Positions 25,770 through 34,646 of a stretch of DNA of 64,000 nt are shown here, piece after piece. The stretch's first letter is position 1. Every line of letters starts with the position of its first letter. The stretch spans positions 248,001-312,000 of the forward strand of contig SOEU01000002.1 of assembly GCA_021646415.1 (NCBI GenBank), in the 5' to 3' direction. The notes under the pieces were generated by a model. The model saw only the letters and a list, made by a program, of their open reading frames with translations, ran no database searches and was not told the origin of the DNA. The DNA is from Candidatus Brocadia sp. GTDB lineage: Bacteria; Planctomycetota; Brocadiia; Brocadiales; Brocadiaceae. The position numbers and the translations under genes are program-made.

Positions 25770-26399
25770 GTGTATAGAAACGAACCACTCGAAAAATATT
25801 TGAAAGACGCTGCGGCTGGAACACCGATTCCTGGCGGTGGAAGTGTAGCGGCATTAGTAGCTGCATTAGCAACAACGATGGCTTCAATGCCGGCAAATAT
25901 AACTATTGACAGAGAAAAATTTAAGCAATATGACTCTCAACTGAAGAAGATACTTGAAGCATGTGAAAAGAGCAGAGAAACCGTGTTGTCCTTGATGGAA
26001 GAGGATATTAAAGCTTACAGCAGGGTCAATGATGCATATAAATTGCCAAAGTCGACCGAAGCGGAAAAGGATAAACGGACTGAGGAAATACAAAAAGCAA
26101 CCATCATTGCAATGGAAGTTCCATTAAAAACAACGATGTGTTGCCTTTCTATATTGGAACAGACACGGGAATTAGTAGACATTGTAAGTCCGAATCTCAT
26201 TTCCGATGTCGGGGTAGCAGGTTTTTTGGCAGATGCGGCATTTCAATGTGCAAAATTAAATGTAGAAATAAACCTTGCCACTATCAAAAACCAAAGCCTT
26301 GTCGAAAAGGTACAGAATGAAATAAGCCATGCCGAAAAGAAGGCAGAGCTATTTTTCAAAGAGATAAATGGGCGCGTTCAGGAAAAAATAAAGAGATAA
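25770..26399 (+). CDS. cyclodeaminase/cyclohydrolase family protein (FchA-like)
   Basis: The family includes formiminotetrahydrofolate cyclodeaminase and methenyl-THF cyclohydrolase (FchA) of one-carbon pathways. The 209-residue helical protein starts at GTG 25770 and has the conserved N-terminal block YLKDAAAGTPIPGGGSVAALVAALA. The later segments KAYSRVNDAY, VPLKTT and NLISDVGVAGFLADAAFQCAKLNVEINL are also typical. Length matches the cyclohydrolase group. In acetyl-CoA-pathway organisms such a protein supplies methenyl-THF hydrolysis. It starts 8 nt after the transpeptidase gene, probably in the same transcript. Confidence 0.9.
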   Translation: MYRNEPLEKYLKDAAAGTPIPGGGSVAALVAALATTMASMPANITIDREKFKQYDSQLKKILEACEKSRETVLSLMEEDIKAYSRVNDAYKLPKSTEAEKDKRTEEIQKATIIAMEVPLKTTMCCLSILEQTRELVDIVSPNLISDVGVAGFLADAAFQCAKLNVEINLATIKNQSLVEKVQNEISHAEKKAELFFKEINGRVQEKIKR

Positions 26400-26422
26400 T
26401 CGTTACATATTGAGCATTTACT

Positions 26423-26941
26423 ATGGAATGGGAAATAAAAAGGGGCTCTAACGGATGCCTTCTTTGTAATAAGGAATTTTTAGAGGAGGAGGAATATTAT
26501 TCTGCCCTCTTTGATGAAAGTAATACGTTCATTCGGAAGGATTTTTGCACCCCATGCTGGAATAAGGGCAAGGAAAGTGTACCTTTTTCATTTTGGAAAA
26601 CGAAGGTGCCAAAGAAGGATAAACCCGTTCAAGCATTTATAAATATCGAAGTCTTGTTAGATATGTTTATGAGATTGGAAGGAAACTGCGAAACTCACCA
26701 AAGAAATCTCCGGTATGTACTTGCACTTTATCTGATCAGAAAAAAGGTGTTTAAATTAAAATCTTTTAAAAGAGAAAACGGAGAAGAGATTATTACACTC
26801 TATTATCCGAAAGAAGACCGGGAATTCGATGTATTTAATCCAAATTTAAAAGAAGAAGAAATTGAAGCCATCACATCCGAAATGAGCCAACTCCTCAACT
26901 ATCCATACCTGGAACGTGAAGTTCTGAGCACTACAGATTAA
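26423..26941 (+). CDS. Cys-containing protein of unknown function
   Basis: The 172-residue protein has a possible N-terminal zinc ribbon, CLLC (residues 12-15) and CTPC (about 42-45). The middle part is basic and helical (NCETHQRNLRYVLALYLIRKKVFKLKSF), and the C-terminal part is acidic (NPNLKEEEIEAITSEMSQLL). I do not recognise the family. It follows the FchA-like gene after 23 bp and is likely the last gene of that transcript. The next gene is convergent. Confidence 0.65.
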   Translation: MEWEIKRGSNGCLLCNKEFLEEEEYYSALFDESNTFIRKDFCTPCWNKGKESVPFSFWKTKVPKKDKPVQAFINIEVLLDMFMRLEGNCETHQRNLRYVLALYLIRKKVFKLKSFKRENGEEIITLYYPKEDREFDVFNPNLKEEEIEAITSEMSQLLNYPYLEREVLSTTD

Positions 26942-26964
26942 ACGCTTGATAAGAAAAAGTTGGT

Positions 26965-27852
26965 TTATGAAATTACTGTTTTTCCTGTAGAAAGCCTTAC
27001 TTTGTAAGGATAATATTTGTGTTTCCCAATTATTTTGAAAAGACGTGTTGACCTATATCTGGTTGTAATACAACAGATGGAGTAAAAGGTAATCAAAGGT
27101 GCTAAGATATCCAAAAAGGGAACAAGAATGTGCAAATCATACTCGGTCATTAATCCAATGAAGTTTGTTGCAAAAAAGTTTCTTATAAAAAGGAACAAAT
27201 AAAGCGAAATGCTGATGCCCTTGTTTGCAGATAAATAACTGCAATAAATGTAAGCAAAAACAAGACAGGAACATAATTTTATTACGTCATTGAAGGTATT
27301 TAAAACGAAGGATATATAATTGTTTTCAATAGATAATATCTCTAACCCTATGGATAATACATATTTTGAGAAAAGGTATAAACCGAATCCCACAAGAATA
27401 CCCAAAAAGAATACCCCTTTTGTCCATCGGATAGAATTTATTATCTGTTTGGAGGATTCCAGATGTACTAGTGGAAGGATAGATACCACGCCAGTCTTTT
27501 TCATATAATTTTTTATTTGTCTGATAACTTGTAGATACCCATCACCTAACTCATCCTGGATATTAAAGTACTTACCGATTGCTGTTCTTTTTGTATCAGC
27601 GGAAATAAAGAACAGATATGCTATAGCAAATACTATAACTGTTATCATATCACCATACATGTCAGGTATGCTTGGTGTATGAATATCATACCGAAGATAT
27701 GAATCTCCCGATTGCAGAATACGAAAAAAGATGAGTGCATTAATAATATGTTCTGTGACAAACTTGAGATTAATGCCAATAAATATTAATAATGTGCATA
27801 TTTTTATTGAATTTAGCATATGGCGATATTGTTTGATGCAAAGAAGTACCAC
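26965..27852 (-). CDS. multi-pass membrane protein of unknown function
   Basis: The 295-residue protein is very hydrophobic. Membrane segments are visible at about 13-40, 64-85, 142-166, 182-212, 215-235 and 240-265. A cytoplasmic stretch lies at about 88-135 (KRTAIGKYFNIQDELGDGYLQVIRQIKNYMKK). The C-terminus is basic. No family signature is present. A start two codons or more downstream is possible; no strong ribosome binding site was seen. On its 5' side lies a 300-bp gap that contains a large hairpin. Confidence 0.6.
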   Translation of the reverse strand: MVLLCIKQYRHMLNSIKICTLLIFIGINLKFVTEHIINALIFFRILQSGDSYLRYDIHTPSIPDMYGDMITVIVFAIAYLFFISADTKRTAIGKYFNIQDELGDGYLQVIRQIKNYMKKTGVVSILPLVHLESSKQIINSIRWTKGVFFLGILVGFGLYLFSKYVLSIGLEILSIENNYISFVLNTFNDVIKLCSCLVFAYIYCSYLSANKGISISLYLFLFIRNFFATNFIGLMTEYDLHILVPFLDILAPLITFYSICCITTRYRSTRLFKIIGKHKYYPYKVRLSTGKTVIS

Positions 27853-28006
27853 GGGAAAATATTCAGAAAAAAAAGAGTTTCTGAATATCCTGAATATCGG
27901 AAAATTTTGAAAAAACTTTAAAATAAAAATGCAGAAGTTATATGTGGGAAGTTGCGGATGGATTATGGGAGAGCATTGTTATAAATTTTATTTTATAAAA
28001 TGAAAA

Positions 28007-28086
28007 ATGCTTATTGAATTGCCTCAGCATGTGAATATGGTAATATTACTCACAGGTTCCTTATGCTGAGTTAACTCAATAAGCAT
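28007..28086. repeat. 80-bp nested inverted repeat
   Basis: The outer arms ATGCTTATTGA and TCAATAAGCAT, and the middle arms TCAGCAT and ATGCTGA, are perfect complements. An inner GTGA...TCAC pair is also possible. It lies between two reverse-strand genes and could be a terminator, an RNA regulatory element or a small MITE. The rest of 27853-28161 is AT-rich, with no feature seen. Confidence 0.65.
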
Positions 28087-28161
28087 GAAAGAAAAACGAT
28101 TTATAATGTCTCGTTCAACAAATACTATGTTTTTTCATTCGTAAGGTCATCCCCCTAATTA

Positions 28162-28419
28162 TTAGGTAACTGGAGTATCTGCGCCTTTCGCTGTGTTAAA
28201 GCTACAGGTCTCGCAATCTCCGGCAATGCCCCTCTTTTTCTTTTCTTTTAATGCAGACCGAAGCTTTATTACCCGATCGGTGTCAATCTTTTTTCCTCTT
28301 TGTAACGTTAATAACTTGACACGGATCTGCCTTGTCCTTCTGATGCTGGGACACTTTGTTTTTATCATACCTACAGGGCAGATACCTACTATTTTCTTTT
28401 TGTTTATCTTCTTTGCCAT
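28162..28419 (-). CDS. small basic Cys-containing protein
   Basis: The 85-residue protein (MAKKINKKKIVGICPVGMI...) is strongly basic and ends in GDCETCSFNTAKGADTPVT with a CxxC. Two more Cys are near residues 14 and 23, so a zinc or cluster site is possible. The ATG at 28419 is chosen because AAAGGAG lies 7 nt before it; the upstream ATG at 28437 contains that site. Basic composition and position directly downstream of the RNase III gene suggest an RNA- or ribosome-associated role, but no family is recognised. Confidence 0.75.
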   Translation of the reverse strand: MAKKINKKKIVGICPVGMIKTKCPSIRRTRQIRVKLLTLQRGKKIDTDRVIKLRSALKEKKKRGIAGDCETCSFNTAKGADTPVT

Positions 28420-28441
28420 AATAAAAACTCCTTTCATAACA

Positions 28442-29158
28442 TTAAATACAGGATTTATTATTGTTTTCGTGAATTAAATCAGGGATAATAATTTTCAATG
28501 TCTCTTTCGCGGCGGATTGCTCTGCTTCCTTTTTGCTTTTACCCCATCCTCTACCATATTCAGTACCTTTTATGAGCACGCTTACTTCAAACGATTTTCC
28601 ATGATCTGGTCCTATTTGCTGCAGGACCCGATAACTCGGTGTAACGCCGAATTCCTTTTGACTATGCTGTTGAAGGATGGATTTGTAATTTTTCTCATGC
28701 TGATCCTTGCAGACTATATCTACCTCTTTTTTTAAATACTTTACTGTAAAATTATAGGCGGGATCAAGGCCACCGTCGAGATATATTGCAGCAACTACCG
28801 CTTCAAATACATTAGCCAGTAAGGATTTCGGAAGAAAATTCCGGTCATTTAAACCCCTTCCCACAGAAAGAAAATCTTTTAAATGTGCTTCCATACTGAC
28901 TTTGGCAAGTGTCGCTTGGCTTACCACCACGGATTTTATCTTTGTTAACTCGCCCTCGCTACATTGGGGCAATGTCTTGTAAAGATAGTCAGAAATGATC
29001 ATACCCAATATAGCGTCTCCCAAAAATTCCAAACGCTCATTAGAAAAGTTATTTTCTAATTTACAGGAAGTATGGGTCAATGCCCTTTCAAGCACAATGG
29101 TATTGTTAAAGTAATATCCTATTGCCAATTGACACTCACTGAGTTTTTCCGGATCCAT
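28442..29158 (-). CDS. rnc: ribonuclease III
   Basis: RNase III cuts double-stranded RNA in rRNA and mRNA maturation. The 238-residue protein has the catalytic block NERLEFLGDAILGMIISDYLY with the conserved Glu and Asp, and the second acidic site KSLLANVFEAVVAAIYLDGG. A C-terminal double-stranded RNA-binding domain follows (about 165-235, NYKSILQQHSQKEFG...GWGKSKKEAEQSAAKETL). The ATG at 29158 is preferred; the ATG at 29182 would overlap the upstream NYN gene by 20 bp. The gene forms a unit with the NYN gene before it and the small basic protein after it. Confidence 0.95.
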   Translation of the reverse strand: MDPEKLSECQLAIGYYFNNTIVLERALTHTSCKLENNFSNERLEFLGDAILGMIISDYLYKTLPQCSEGELTKIKSVVVSQATLAKVSMEAHLKDFLSVGRGLNDRNFLPKSLLANVFEAVVAAIYLDGGLDPAYNFTVKYLKKEVDIVCKDQHEKNYKSILQQHSQKEFGVTPSYRVLQQIGPDHGKSFEVSVLIKGTEYGRGWGKSKKEAEQSAAKETLKIIIPDLIHENNNKSCI

Positions 29159-29162
29159 GTGC

Positions 29163-29699
29163 CTATTCGTTTGGAGTATCATTTTTTTGGAACTTTTTCT
29201 CCTTGAATAGCATTGATTCTTCTATGGCTGTGTACTTCGTGGCTGCATCAATAAGCTCGATGGCCGTGCTGCGTCTGAACGAGACAACTTCTACCCGGCA
29301 GCCGTGTGCCTTCAACATTTCCACAAGTGGCGCAAAATCTCCGTCTCCGCTTACGAGCACCACTGTATCTAACTTTGGCGCAATTGCGATGGAATCGATA
29401 GCAATACCCATGTCCCAATCCCCCTTTGCCGTCCCGTCGGGTCTCAACCGAAGTTCCTTCGATTTGATTTCATACCCCAAGCGACTCAATGCATCAGTAA
29501 AACTGGATTGGTCTACGTCGGGTTTTTGCACAACATATGCAATTGCACGAATGAGATTTCTGTCACCTACAATTTCTAATAAAAGTTTACTGTAATCGAT
29601 TTTAGATTGGTGTAGCGCCTTTGCCGAATAGAACATATTTTGGACATCAACGAATATCCCGATCCTTTGTTGTGATCCTTTGATTCGTCCACCTACCAT
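29163..29699 (-). CDS. NYN domain protein (LabA/DUF88-like)
   Basis: NYN domains have a PIN-like nuclease fold. The 178-residue protein has the family acidic residues in place: GIFVDVQNMFYSA, then GDWDMGIAIDSIAI and VVLVSGDGDFAPLVEMLKAHG. That gives Asp residues at the N-terminal strand, the middle helix and the GDGDF motif. It is a single-domain protein and may cut or process RNA. Its tight coupling to RNase III (4 nt or overlapping) supports an RNA role. The start has AAAGGAAG upstream. Confidence 0.9.
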   Translation of the reverse strand: MVGGRIKGSQQRIGIFVDVQNMFYSAKALHQSKIDYSKLLLEIVGDRNLIRAIAYVVQKPDVDQSSFTDALSRLGYEIKSKELRLRPDGTAKGDWDMGIAIDSIAIAPKLDTVVLVSGDGDFAPLVEMLKAHGCRVEVVSFRRSTAIELIDAATKYTAIEESMLFKEKKFQKNDTPNE

Positions 29700-30091
29700 G
29701 TATATCTTCCTTTCTGATAAAGACTTAATACGATGAAGATTACATAATAAATATAAGTACCTAACTTAAAAAGTTTTAATATAAAAATACAATTGAGAAA
29801 AAATTAGGTAGGTTAATTAAAGATACCGTATAAGTTCAAAGAACGTAGATAGCTATGACAAATTCGTCATAACATACCTTTTTACAAAATATTAGAGCAA
29901 CTAAAAAAACTCCGTTTAATTATTTTAACAACCTTTTATTCACAGTCAATTAAAAAATGAAATAACTTAATTTTATTGACTCTTATCGTGAATTCTGATA
30001 AATTTGTCGATAAATATATAAATCTAAATGCTTTGTAATCAATAACTAAACATAAAATTAATAGAGAGCGGGAATTACCTAAAAATTTGTT
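29700..30091. other. 392-bp divergent intergenic region
   Basis: Very AT-rich region between the NYN and pheA genes. It contains the palindrome TATGACAAATTCGTCATA at 29854-29871 (6-bp outer arms), an operator-like site. Promoters for both directions are expected here, but no firm -35/-10 pair was identified. Confidence 0.45.
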
Positions 30092-31174
30092 ATGGATATA
30101 ACCCTTTTAAGGAAGGAAATCGATAAGTTGGATTCAAAGATTGTAGAGCTACTGAATGAAAGGGCTAAAGTAGTATTGAAAATTGGTGAAATAAAAAAAC
30201 ACAATGGTGCACAAGTTTATGCCCCTCATAGGGAACAAGAAGTGTATTCACGTATTATATCCCAGAATAAAGGACCTCTGACGAACGATTGTTTGATGGC
30301 GATATATCGCGAGTTAATGGCTGGTTCATTGATATTGGAAAAGGCTATAAAGGTGTCATATCTTGGTCCTCAAGGGACTTTTAGTTATTTTGCCGCTAAA
30401 CAAAAGTTTGGCTCATCCGTTGAGTACGTTCCGGTAAGGGGTATTGATGATGTTTTTAGGGATGTAGAAGCCGGGAGAAGTGATTATGGAATAGTACCGG
30501 CTGAAAATTCCACAGAGGGTGGAATCAGAGAGACATTAAATATGTTCGTGGAATTCGATGTTAAAGTGTGTGCCGAGATTATTTTGCCAATTCACCATGC
30601 TTTAATAACAAACTGTGCCAAAGAGGAGATTAAAAAGGTATACTCGAAGCCCCAGATTTTGTCGCAATGCAAAAATTGGTTGGCAAGTAATCTTCCTCGT
30701 GCTGAATTAATCGAAGTCAGCAGCAGTGCCGAGGCTGCTCGCATCGTTGCTGATGCTGAAAAATCCGGGAAAGAAGGGCGATATTGTGCGGTAATTGCCA
30801 ATGCGGAGATAGCGCAGCAGTACGGATTGAATATTCTTTGTAAAAACATTGAAGACAACCCAAATAATATAACAAGGTTCTTTGTTTTAAGCAAAGAATA
30901 CGGTGCGCCAAGTGAAAAGGACAGGACGGCAGTGATGTGCTACATAAAAAATCGTGCTGGGGCGTTATTGGAAATACTGGAACCTTTCAAAACCTTTAAT
31001 ATCAATCTCACAAATATTGAGGCATTACCTACCAGAAAAAAGGCGTGGGAATATTGTTTTTACCTGGATTTCGAAGGACATGTATCGAATGAAACGATAA
31101 AAAAAGCCCTCGATGAAGTGTCTAAAAGATGTTCTGATATGAAGATTTTGGGATCATTTCCAAAGTGTGATTGA
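30092..31174 (+). CDS. pheA: bifunctional chorismate mutase / prephenate dehydratase
   Basis: The P-protein converts chorismate to prephenate and then to phenylpyruvate for phenylalanine synthesis. The 360-residue protein has an AroQ chorismate mutase domain (about 1-88, LRKEIDKLDSKIVELLNERAKVV), a prephenate dehydratase domain (about 92-270, VSYLGPQGTFSYFAAKQKFG and DYGIVPAENSTEGG) with the conserved NITRFFVL, and an ACT regulatory domain (about 282-358, NRAGALLEILEPFKTFNINLTNIEALPTR) expected to bind Phe for feedback. The start is ATG 30092. It opens the long forward gene run that follows. Confidence 0.97.
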   Translation: MDITLLRKEIDKLDSKIVELLNERAKVVLKIGEIKKHNGAQVYAPHREQEVYSRIISQNKGPLTNDCLMAIYRELMAGSLILEKAIKVSYLGPQGTFSYFAAKQKFGSSVEYVPVRGIDDVFRDVEAGRSDYGIVPAENSTEGGIRETLNMFVEFDVKVCAEIILPIHHALITNCAKEEIKKVYSKPQILSQCKNWLASNLPRAELIEVSSSAEAARIVADAEKSGKEGRYCAVIANAEIAQQYGLNILCKNIEDNPNNITRFFVLSKEYGAPSEKDRTAVMCYIKNRAGALLEILEPFKTFNINLTNIEALPTRKKAWEYCFYLDFEGHVSNETIKKALDEVSKRCSDMKILGSFPKCD

Positions 31175-31195
31175 GGGGATGTAATTCTGCAACCA

Positions 31196-31960
31196 ATGAT
31201 AAAAAAGCCTTTTATTGTGGGAAACTGGAAGATGAATCTCACACTTAGGGAAGCAGTGGAATTTGCAAAATCGCTCCGAGGTAGTCTGGACGATAGAAAC
31301 GATGCTATGTGTGGAATTTGTCCACCCTTTGTTTTTTTGAACGATGTTTGCAAGGTGTTAAAGGGTAGTGCTATCTGCATAGCAGCACAGAATATTCATA
31401 GTGAAAAAAACGGTGCTTATACGGGTGAGATTTCTGCTATCATGGTAAAAGAAGTTGGTTGTACTCACGTGCTTATAGGTCATTCCGAACGCAGACATAT
31501 TTTTAATGAGAACGATTCTTTTATCAACGCCAAGATAAAGATGGCACTGTCCGTCAATTTAAAACCGATTTTTTGTGTTGGAGAAACATTACATGAAAGA
31601 GAGGATGGAAAAACAAGACATGTGATCAAAAATCAATTAATAGAGGGTTTGCGAGGAATTAGCGCAGATCACATAAGAGATATTGTGATTGCTTATGAGC
31701 CTGTATGGGCTATTGGTACGGGAAAAACGGCTTTACCTGAGCAGGCCAATGAAGTTCATTCGTTTATCAGAAGCTTTGTAATGGTTGAATACGGTAACGA
31801 CGCTGCAAACAGCTTATATATCCAATATGGGGGAAGTGTAAAACCGGAGAATGCGGGAGAATTGATGGCACAGCATGAGATTGATGGCCTTCTGGTGGGT
31901 GGTGCAAGTATTCGGTTGGATTCCTTTTTGAAAATTGTTGAGGTTGCATCAACGCATTAA
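31196..31960 (+). CDS. tpiA: triosephosphate isomerase
   Basis: TIM interconverts dihydroxyacetone phosphate and glyceraldehyde 3-phosphate. The 254-residue protein has all signatures: FIVGNWKMN with the catalytic Lys, VLIGHSERR with the electrophilic His, IAYEPVWAIGTGKTA with the catalytic Glu and the phosphate loop, and YGGSVKPEN and GLLVGGASI. Length is normal. It starts 21 bp after pheA and lies 33 bp before secG, the tpiA-secG order seen in many bacteria. Confidence 0.98.
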   Translation: MIKKPFIVGNWKMNLTLREAVEFAKSLRGSLDDRNDAMCGICPPFVFLNDVCKVLKGSAICIAAQNIHSEKNGAYTGEISAIMVKEVGCTHVLIGHSERRHIFNENDSFINAKIKMALSVNLKPIFCVGETLHEREDGKTRHVIKNQLIEGLRGISADHIRDIVIAYEPVWAIGTGKTALPEQANEVHSFIRSFVMVEYGNDAANSLYIQYGGSVKPENAGELMAQHEIDGLLVGGASIRLDSFLKIVEVASTH

Positions 31961-31993
31961 TGTTTTTGGTATTTTTTTTATTGGGAGAGTTAC

Positions 31994-32596
31994 ATGGTAA
32001 GGGCTGAAAAGGCATTTAAATGGGGAATTGCGATCATTGTTATCTTTGGAATATTAAATGCATTCTACTTTTTAAATTTAGTCATTGCGCTAAAGATTGT
32101 GCTACCTGTATTATGCGTGTTCCTGATTGGGTCTATCTTATTGCAATCGGGTAAAGGTGGAGGATTGGCAGCTATCGGTGGGTTGGGAGACCAGGCTGCC
32201 TTTGGTACGAGAACAAGTACATTTTTAACCAAAGTTACCTACCTCATAGGTGCTGCATTTATTGTCGCTACAGTCTTTTTGTTTAAGTTATCCATCCCTG
32301 CTAGGGGGATAAGTACGATGATTACGCAGGAAGCCCCTGAGACACAACATACGCACAACCATCCTGCACATGGAGATCAGCATGGACACGGTGATATTCC
32401 CCATACGGAAAGAAAAGCCGGTGATGCCTCTGCGGTTGGCATGCAAAATGTGGCAGAGGAAACACCAAACAAACCCGTGCCGGAGAACCAATCAATGGGT
32501 ATGAAACCTGTTCGGGAGGAAGAACAACCTTCAGGTGTTCCAGAGAGGGCCACGTCCGAAGGGCAAAAAGATACAGACGAAAATTCAAATAAATAG
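31994..32596 (+). CDS. secG: preprotein translocase subunit SecG with long hydrophilic tail
   Basis: SecG is a small SecYEG subunit. The N-terminal 95 residues show an additional first helix (about 8-27), the SecG helix pair (about 31-52 and 80-98) and the hallmark loop LLQSGKGGGLAAIGGLGDQAAFGTRTSTFLTKVTYLIGA. The remaining about 100 residues are hydrophilic and rich in His, Glu and Pro (THNHPAHGDQHGHGDIPH), about as long as a normal SecG by itself. Such a tail may bind metal ions. The N-terminal core assignment is secure; the role of the tail is unknown. Confidence 0.93.
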   Translation: MVRAEKAFKWGIAIIVIFGILNAFYFLNLVIALKIVLPVLCVFLIGSILLQSGKGGGLAAIGGLGDQAAFGTRTSTFLTKVTYLIGAAFIVATVFLFKLSIPARGISTMITQEAPETQHTHNHPAHGDQHGHGDIPHTERKAGDASAVGMQNVAEETPNKPVPENQSMGMKPVREEEQPSGVPERATSEGQKDTDENSNK

Positions 32597-32626
32597 CTGG
32601 CAAACACAAATGTTTTGGTGACATTG

Positions 32627-33508
32627 ATGCTCAAAAGTATGACGGGGTTTGGTATAGCTGAATATAAAGATAATGAACGTACGGTGCGGGTGGAATTGCG
32701 TTCGGTCAATAATCGATTCTTGAAGGTAGACTCGCGGTTGCCAGATGTATTGCAGTCCTTTGAAAGCGAGATCGAACGTTCAATCAGGGAAAAAATCAAC
32801 CGTGGTACAGTTCTTTTAAATGTGAATTATCAGTCGCTTCGACAAGAATCTGAGTACGTCTTGAATACTGAGAGATTAAAAGGATATTATCAATTGTTAA
32901 GCGATATGAAAAAAGAAATAGGTTCCAGGGAGCGGATATCCGTTAATTCTTTGATACAGCTTCCAGGTGTACTGCAAAAGGGGAAAAACCACGAGGATGC
33001 AGATGCCCTGTTATCCATATGCATCTCTCTCATTAACGAGGCCCTGAAAAAGATGCTGGAAATGAGGGCTGTTGAGGGGAGGCATCTTGGAAAAGATATT
33101 GAACGACGAAAAGAACTTATCCTTTCGATACTCGATAAAATTGAAACAAGGGCACCTGTCGTAGTCCAGGAATATAGCAAGCGTTTACAGAGCAGGCTTG
33201 CCTCACTGCTGACGGGGACAACTATAGAATTAACCGATAGTAACCTCTGCCGCGAAATTGCCATCTTCGCAGAACGATGTGATATTACCGAGGAAATCAG
33301 TCGCCTTAAAAGCCATTTGTATCAACTGCAAGAAGCGATACAATCGGATGAACCAATGGGGAGGAAGCTTGATTTTATTGTACAAGAAATGTTCCGTGAA
33401 ACCAATACCATGTGCTCAAAGGCAAACGATAGTGTGATGCTGAAGGATTTGGTGGATATAAAGACAGAAATTGAGAAAATCCGGGAGCAGATCTTTAACA
33501 TTGAATAA
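32627..33508 (+). CDS. YicC family endoribonuclease
   Basis: YicC proteins are endoribonucleases linked to stationary-phase survival and sRNA decay. The 293-residue protein begins MLKSMTGFGIAEYKDNERTV and has VELRSVNNRFLKVDSRLPD and the C-terminal signature MGRKLDFIVQEMFRETNTMCSKANDSVMLKDLVDIKTEIEKIREQIFNIE. All are standard for the family. The ATG at 32627 is chosen to match the family N-terminus; the frame is open upstream to 32615. It lies directly before gmk, the usual yicC-gmk neighbourhood. Confidence 0.94.
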   Translation: MLKSMTGFGIAEYKDNERTVRVELRSVNNRFLKVDSRLPDVLQSFESEIERSIREKINRGTVLLNVNYQSLRQESEYVLNTERLKGYYQLLSDMKKEIGSRERISVNSLIQLPGVLQKGKNHEDADALLSICISLINEALKKMLEMRAVEGRHLGKDIERRKELILSILDKIETRAPVVVQEYSKRLQSRLASLLTGTTIELTDSNLCREIAIFAERCDITEEISRLKSHLYQLQEAIQSDEPMGRKLDFIVQEMFRETNTMCSKANDSVMLKDLVDIKTEIEKIREQIFNIE

Positions 33509-33546
33509 AGTTTGTAATTCTCTCAATCTTTAATGCAGTGCGCGAG

Positions 33547-34092
33547 ATGGGTAAGATTGTGATTATTTCAGGGCCTTCGGGGTCGGGTAAAACAACAGTA
33601 TGCAAACTGCTTGAAAAAGACCCCCATGTGAAGAAATCAGTATCAGTGACCACACGCCTACCCCGGCAAAATGAGAAAAATGGCGAGGCCTATCATTTTA
33701 TCTCGACAACAAAATTAGAGGAAATGATTCGGGGGGGTGAACTGGCAGAATATGCAGAATATTGCGGGTACTACTATGGGACTCCCCTGAATGCTTTGAA
33801 AGAAGCCCTTACAAAAGATATTGTTTATTTACTCGAAATAGAGGTGCAGGGAGCGCTCCAGATTATGGAGAAATTCCCAGAGGCGATATCGATATTTTTG
33901 ATGCCACCAGATAAAAAAACTCTGGGTCAGCGGTTAGTGCAAAGAAACGCAAATAAAGAACAGGATATAGCGCTTCGCTTGAAAATTGCTGATAAAGAAT
34001 TAGAATATAAAGACAGATATAACTATTGTGTCGTGAACGATGATCTGGAAGTAACGGTAAATACTATCCGTAAAATACTAAATCTGGCGTGA
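33547..34092 (+). CDS. gmk: guanylate kinase
   Basis: GMP kinase of nucleotide metabolism. The 181-residue protein has the P-loop SGPSGSGKTTV, the GMP-binding SVSVTTRLPRQNEKNGEAYHFIS, GYYYGTP and the lid region. Start at ATG 33547; a GTG at 33538 is also possible. It overlaps the next gene's upstream start by 4 nt (GTGATC). Normal size for the family. Confidence 0.97.
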   Translation: MGKIVIISGPSGSGKTTVCKLLEKDPHVKKSVSVTTRLPRQNEKNGEAYHFISTTKLEEMIRGGELAEYAEYCGYYYGTPLNALKEALTKDIVYLLEIEVQGALQIMEKFPEAISIFLMPPDKKTLGQRLVQRNANKEQDIALRLKIADKELEYKDRYNYCVVNDDLEVTVNTIRKILNLA

Positions 34093-34094
34093 TC

Positions 34095-34646
34095 ATGTCT
34101 TATCATATTGTTTTGGGAGTCACTGGAAGTATTGCAGCATACAAGGCCGTTGAGGTTGTATCCAGTCTGATTAAAAAGGGAAACAGTGTTACCGTGATCA
34201 TGACGTCTACTGCCCAACGCTTTGTGAATCCCGTGACCTTTCGTTCGATCTCTCAAAATCGGGTTGTAACTGACCTTTTTGTTGAGAACGAGAATTACGA
34301 CCCCAACCACGTATCACTGGCTGATCGTGCGGATTTGCTGGTGGTCGCGCCAGCCACAGCGAATTTCATTGGAAAGGTTGTATCCGGTATTGCAGACGAT
34401 GCGTTAACATGTACCATTATGGCAGCGCGTGCCTCTGTGATTATTGCACCGGCAATGAATGACAGTATGTATTTGAATCCCATTGTGCAGGAAAATATAA
34501 AGAGATTAACGAAGCTCGGATATATAATTATTGAACCTGAAGAAGGCCGGTTGTGTACGGGTCGCGTTGGGGTAGGAAGATTGGCCTCCGTTGAGAAGAT
34601 TGTTGGAGTAATCGAAGAAGAACTCAACAGGAAGAGGAACAAATGA
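34095..34646 (+). CDS. coaC: phosphopantothenoylcysteine decarboxylase (CoaC flavoprotein)
   Basis: The FMN-dependent decarboxylase of coenzyme A synthesis. The 183-residue protein has the flavoprotein start IVLGVTGSIAAYKAVEV, the active-site-type His in NHVSLADRADLLVVAPATANFIGKV, and the PAMNDSMYLNP motif with downstream EEGRLCTGRVGVGRL that holds the catalytic Cys. It is the CoaC half only; no synthetase (CoaB) domain is attached and none is seen in the window. It sits between gmk and dut in the forward run, the place where coaBC is common. Confidence 0.93.
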   Translation: MSYHIVLGVTGSIAAYKAVEVVSSLIKKGNSVTVIMTSTAQRFVNPVTFRSISQNRVVTDLFVENENYDPNHVSLADRADLLVVAPATANFIGKVVSGIADDALTCTIMAARASVIIAPAMNDSMYLNPIVQENIKRLTKLGYIIIEPEEGRLCTGRVGVGRLASVEKIVGVIEEELNRKRNK

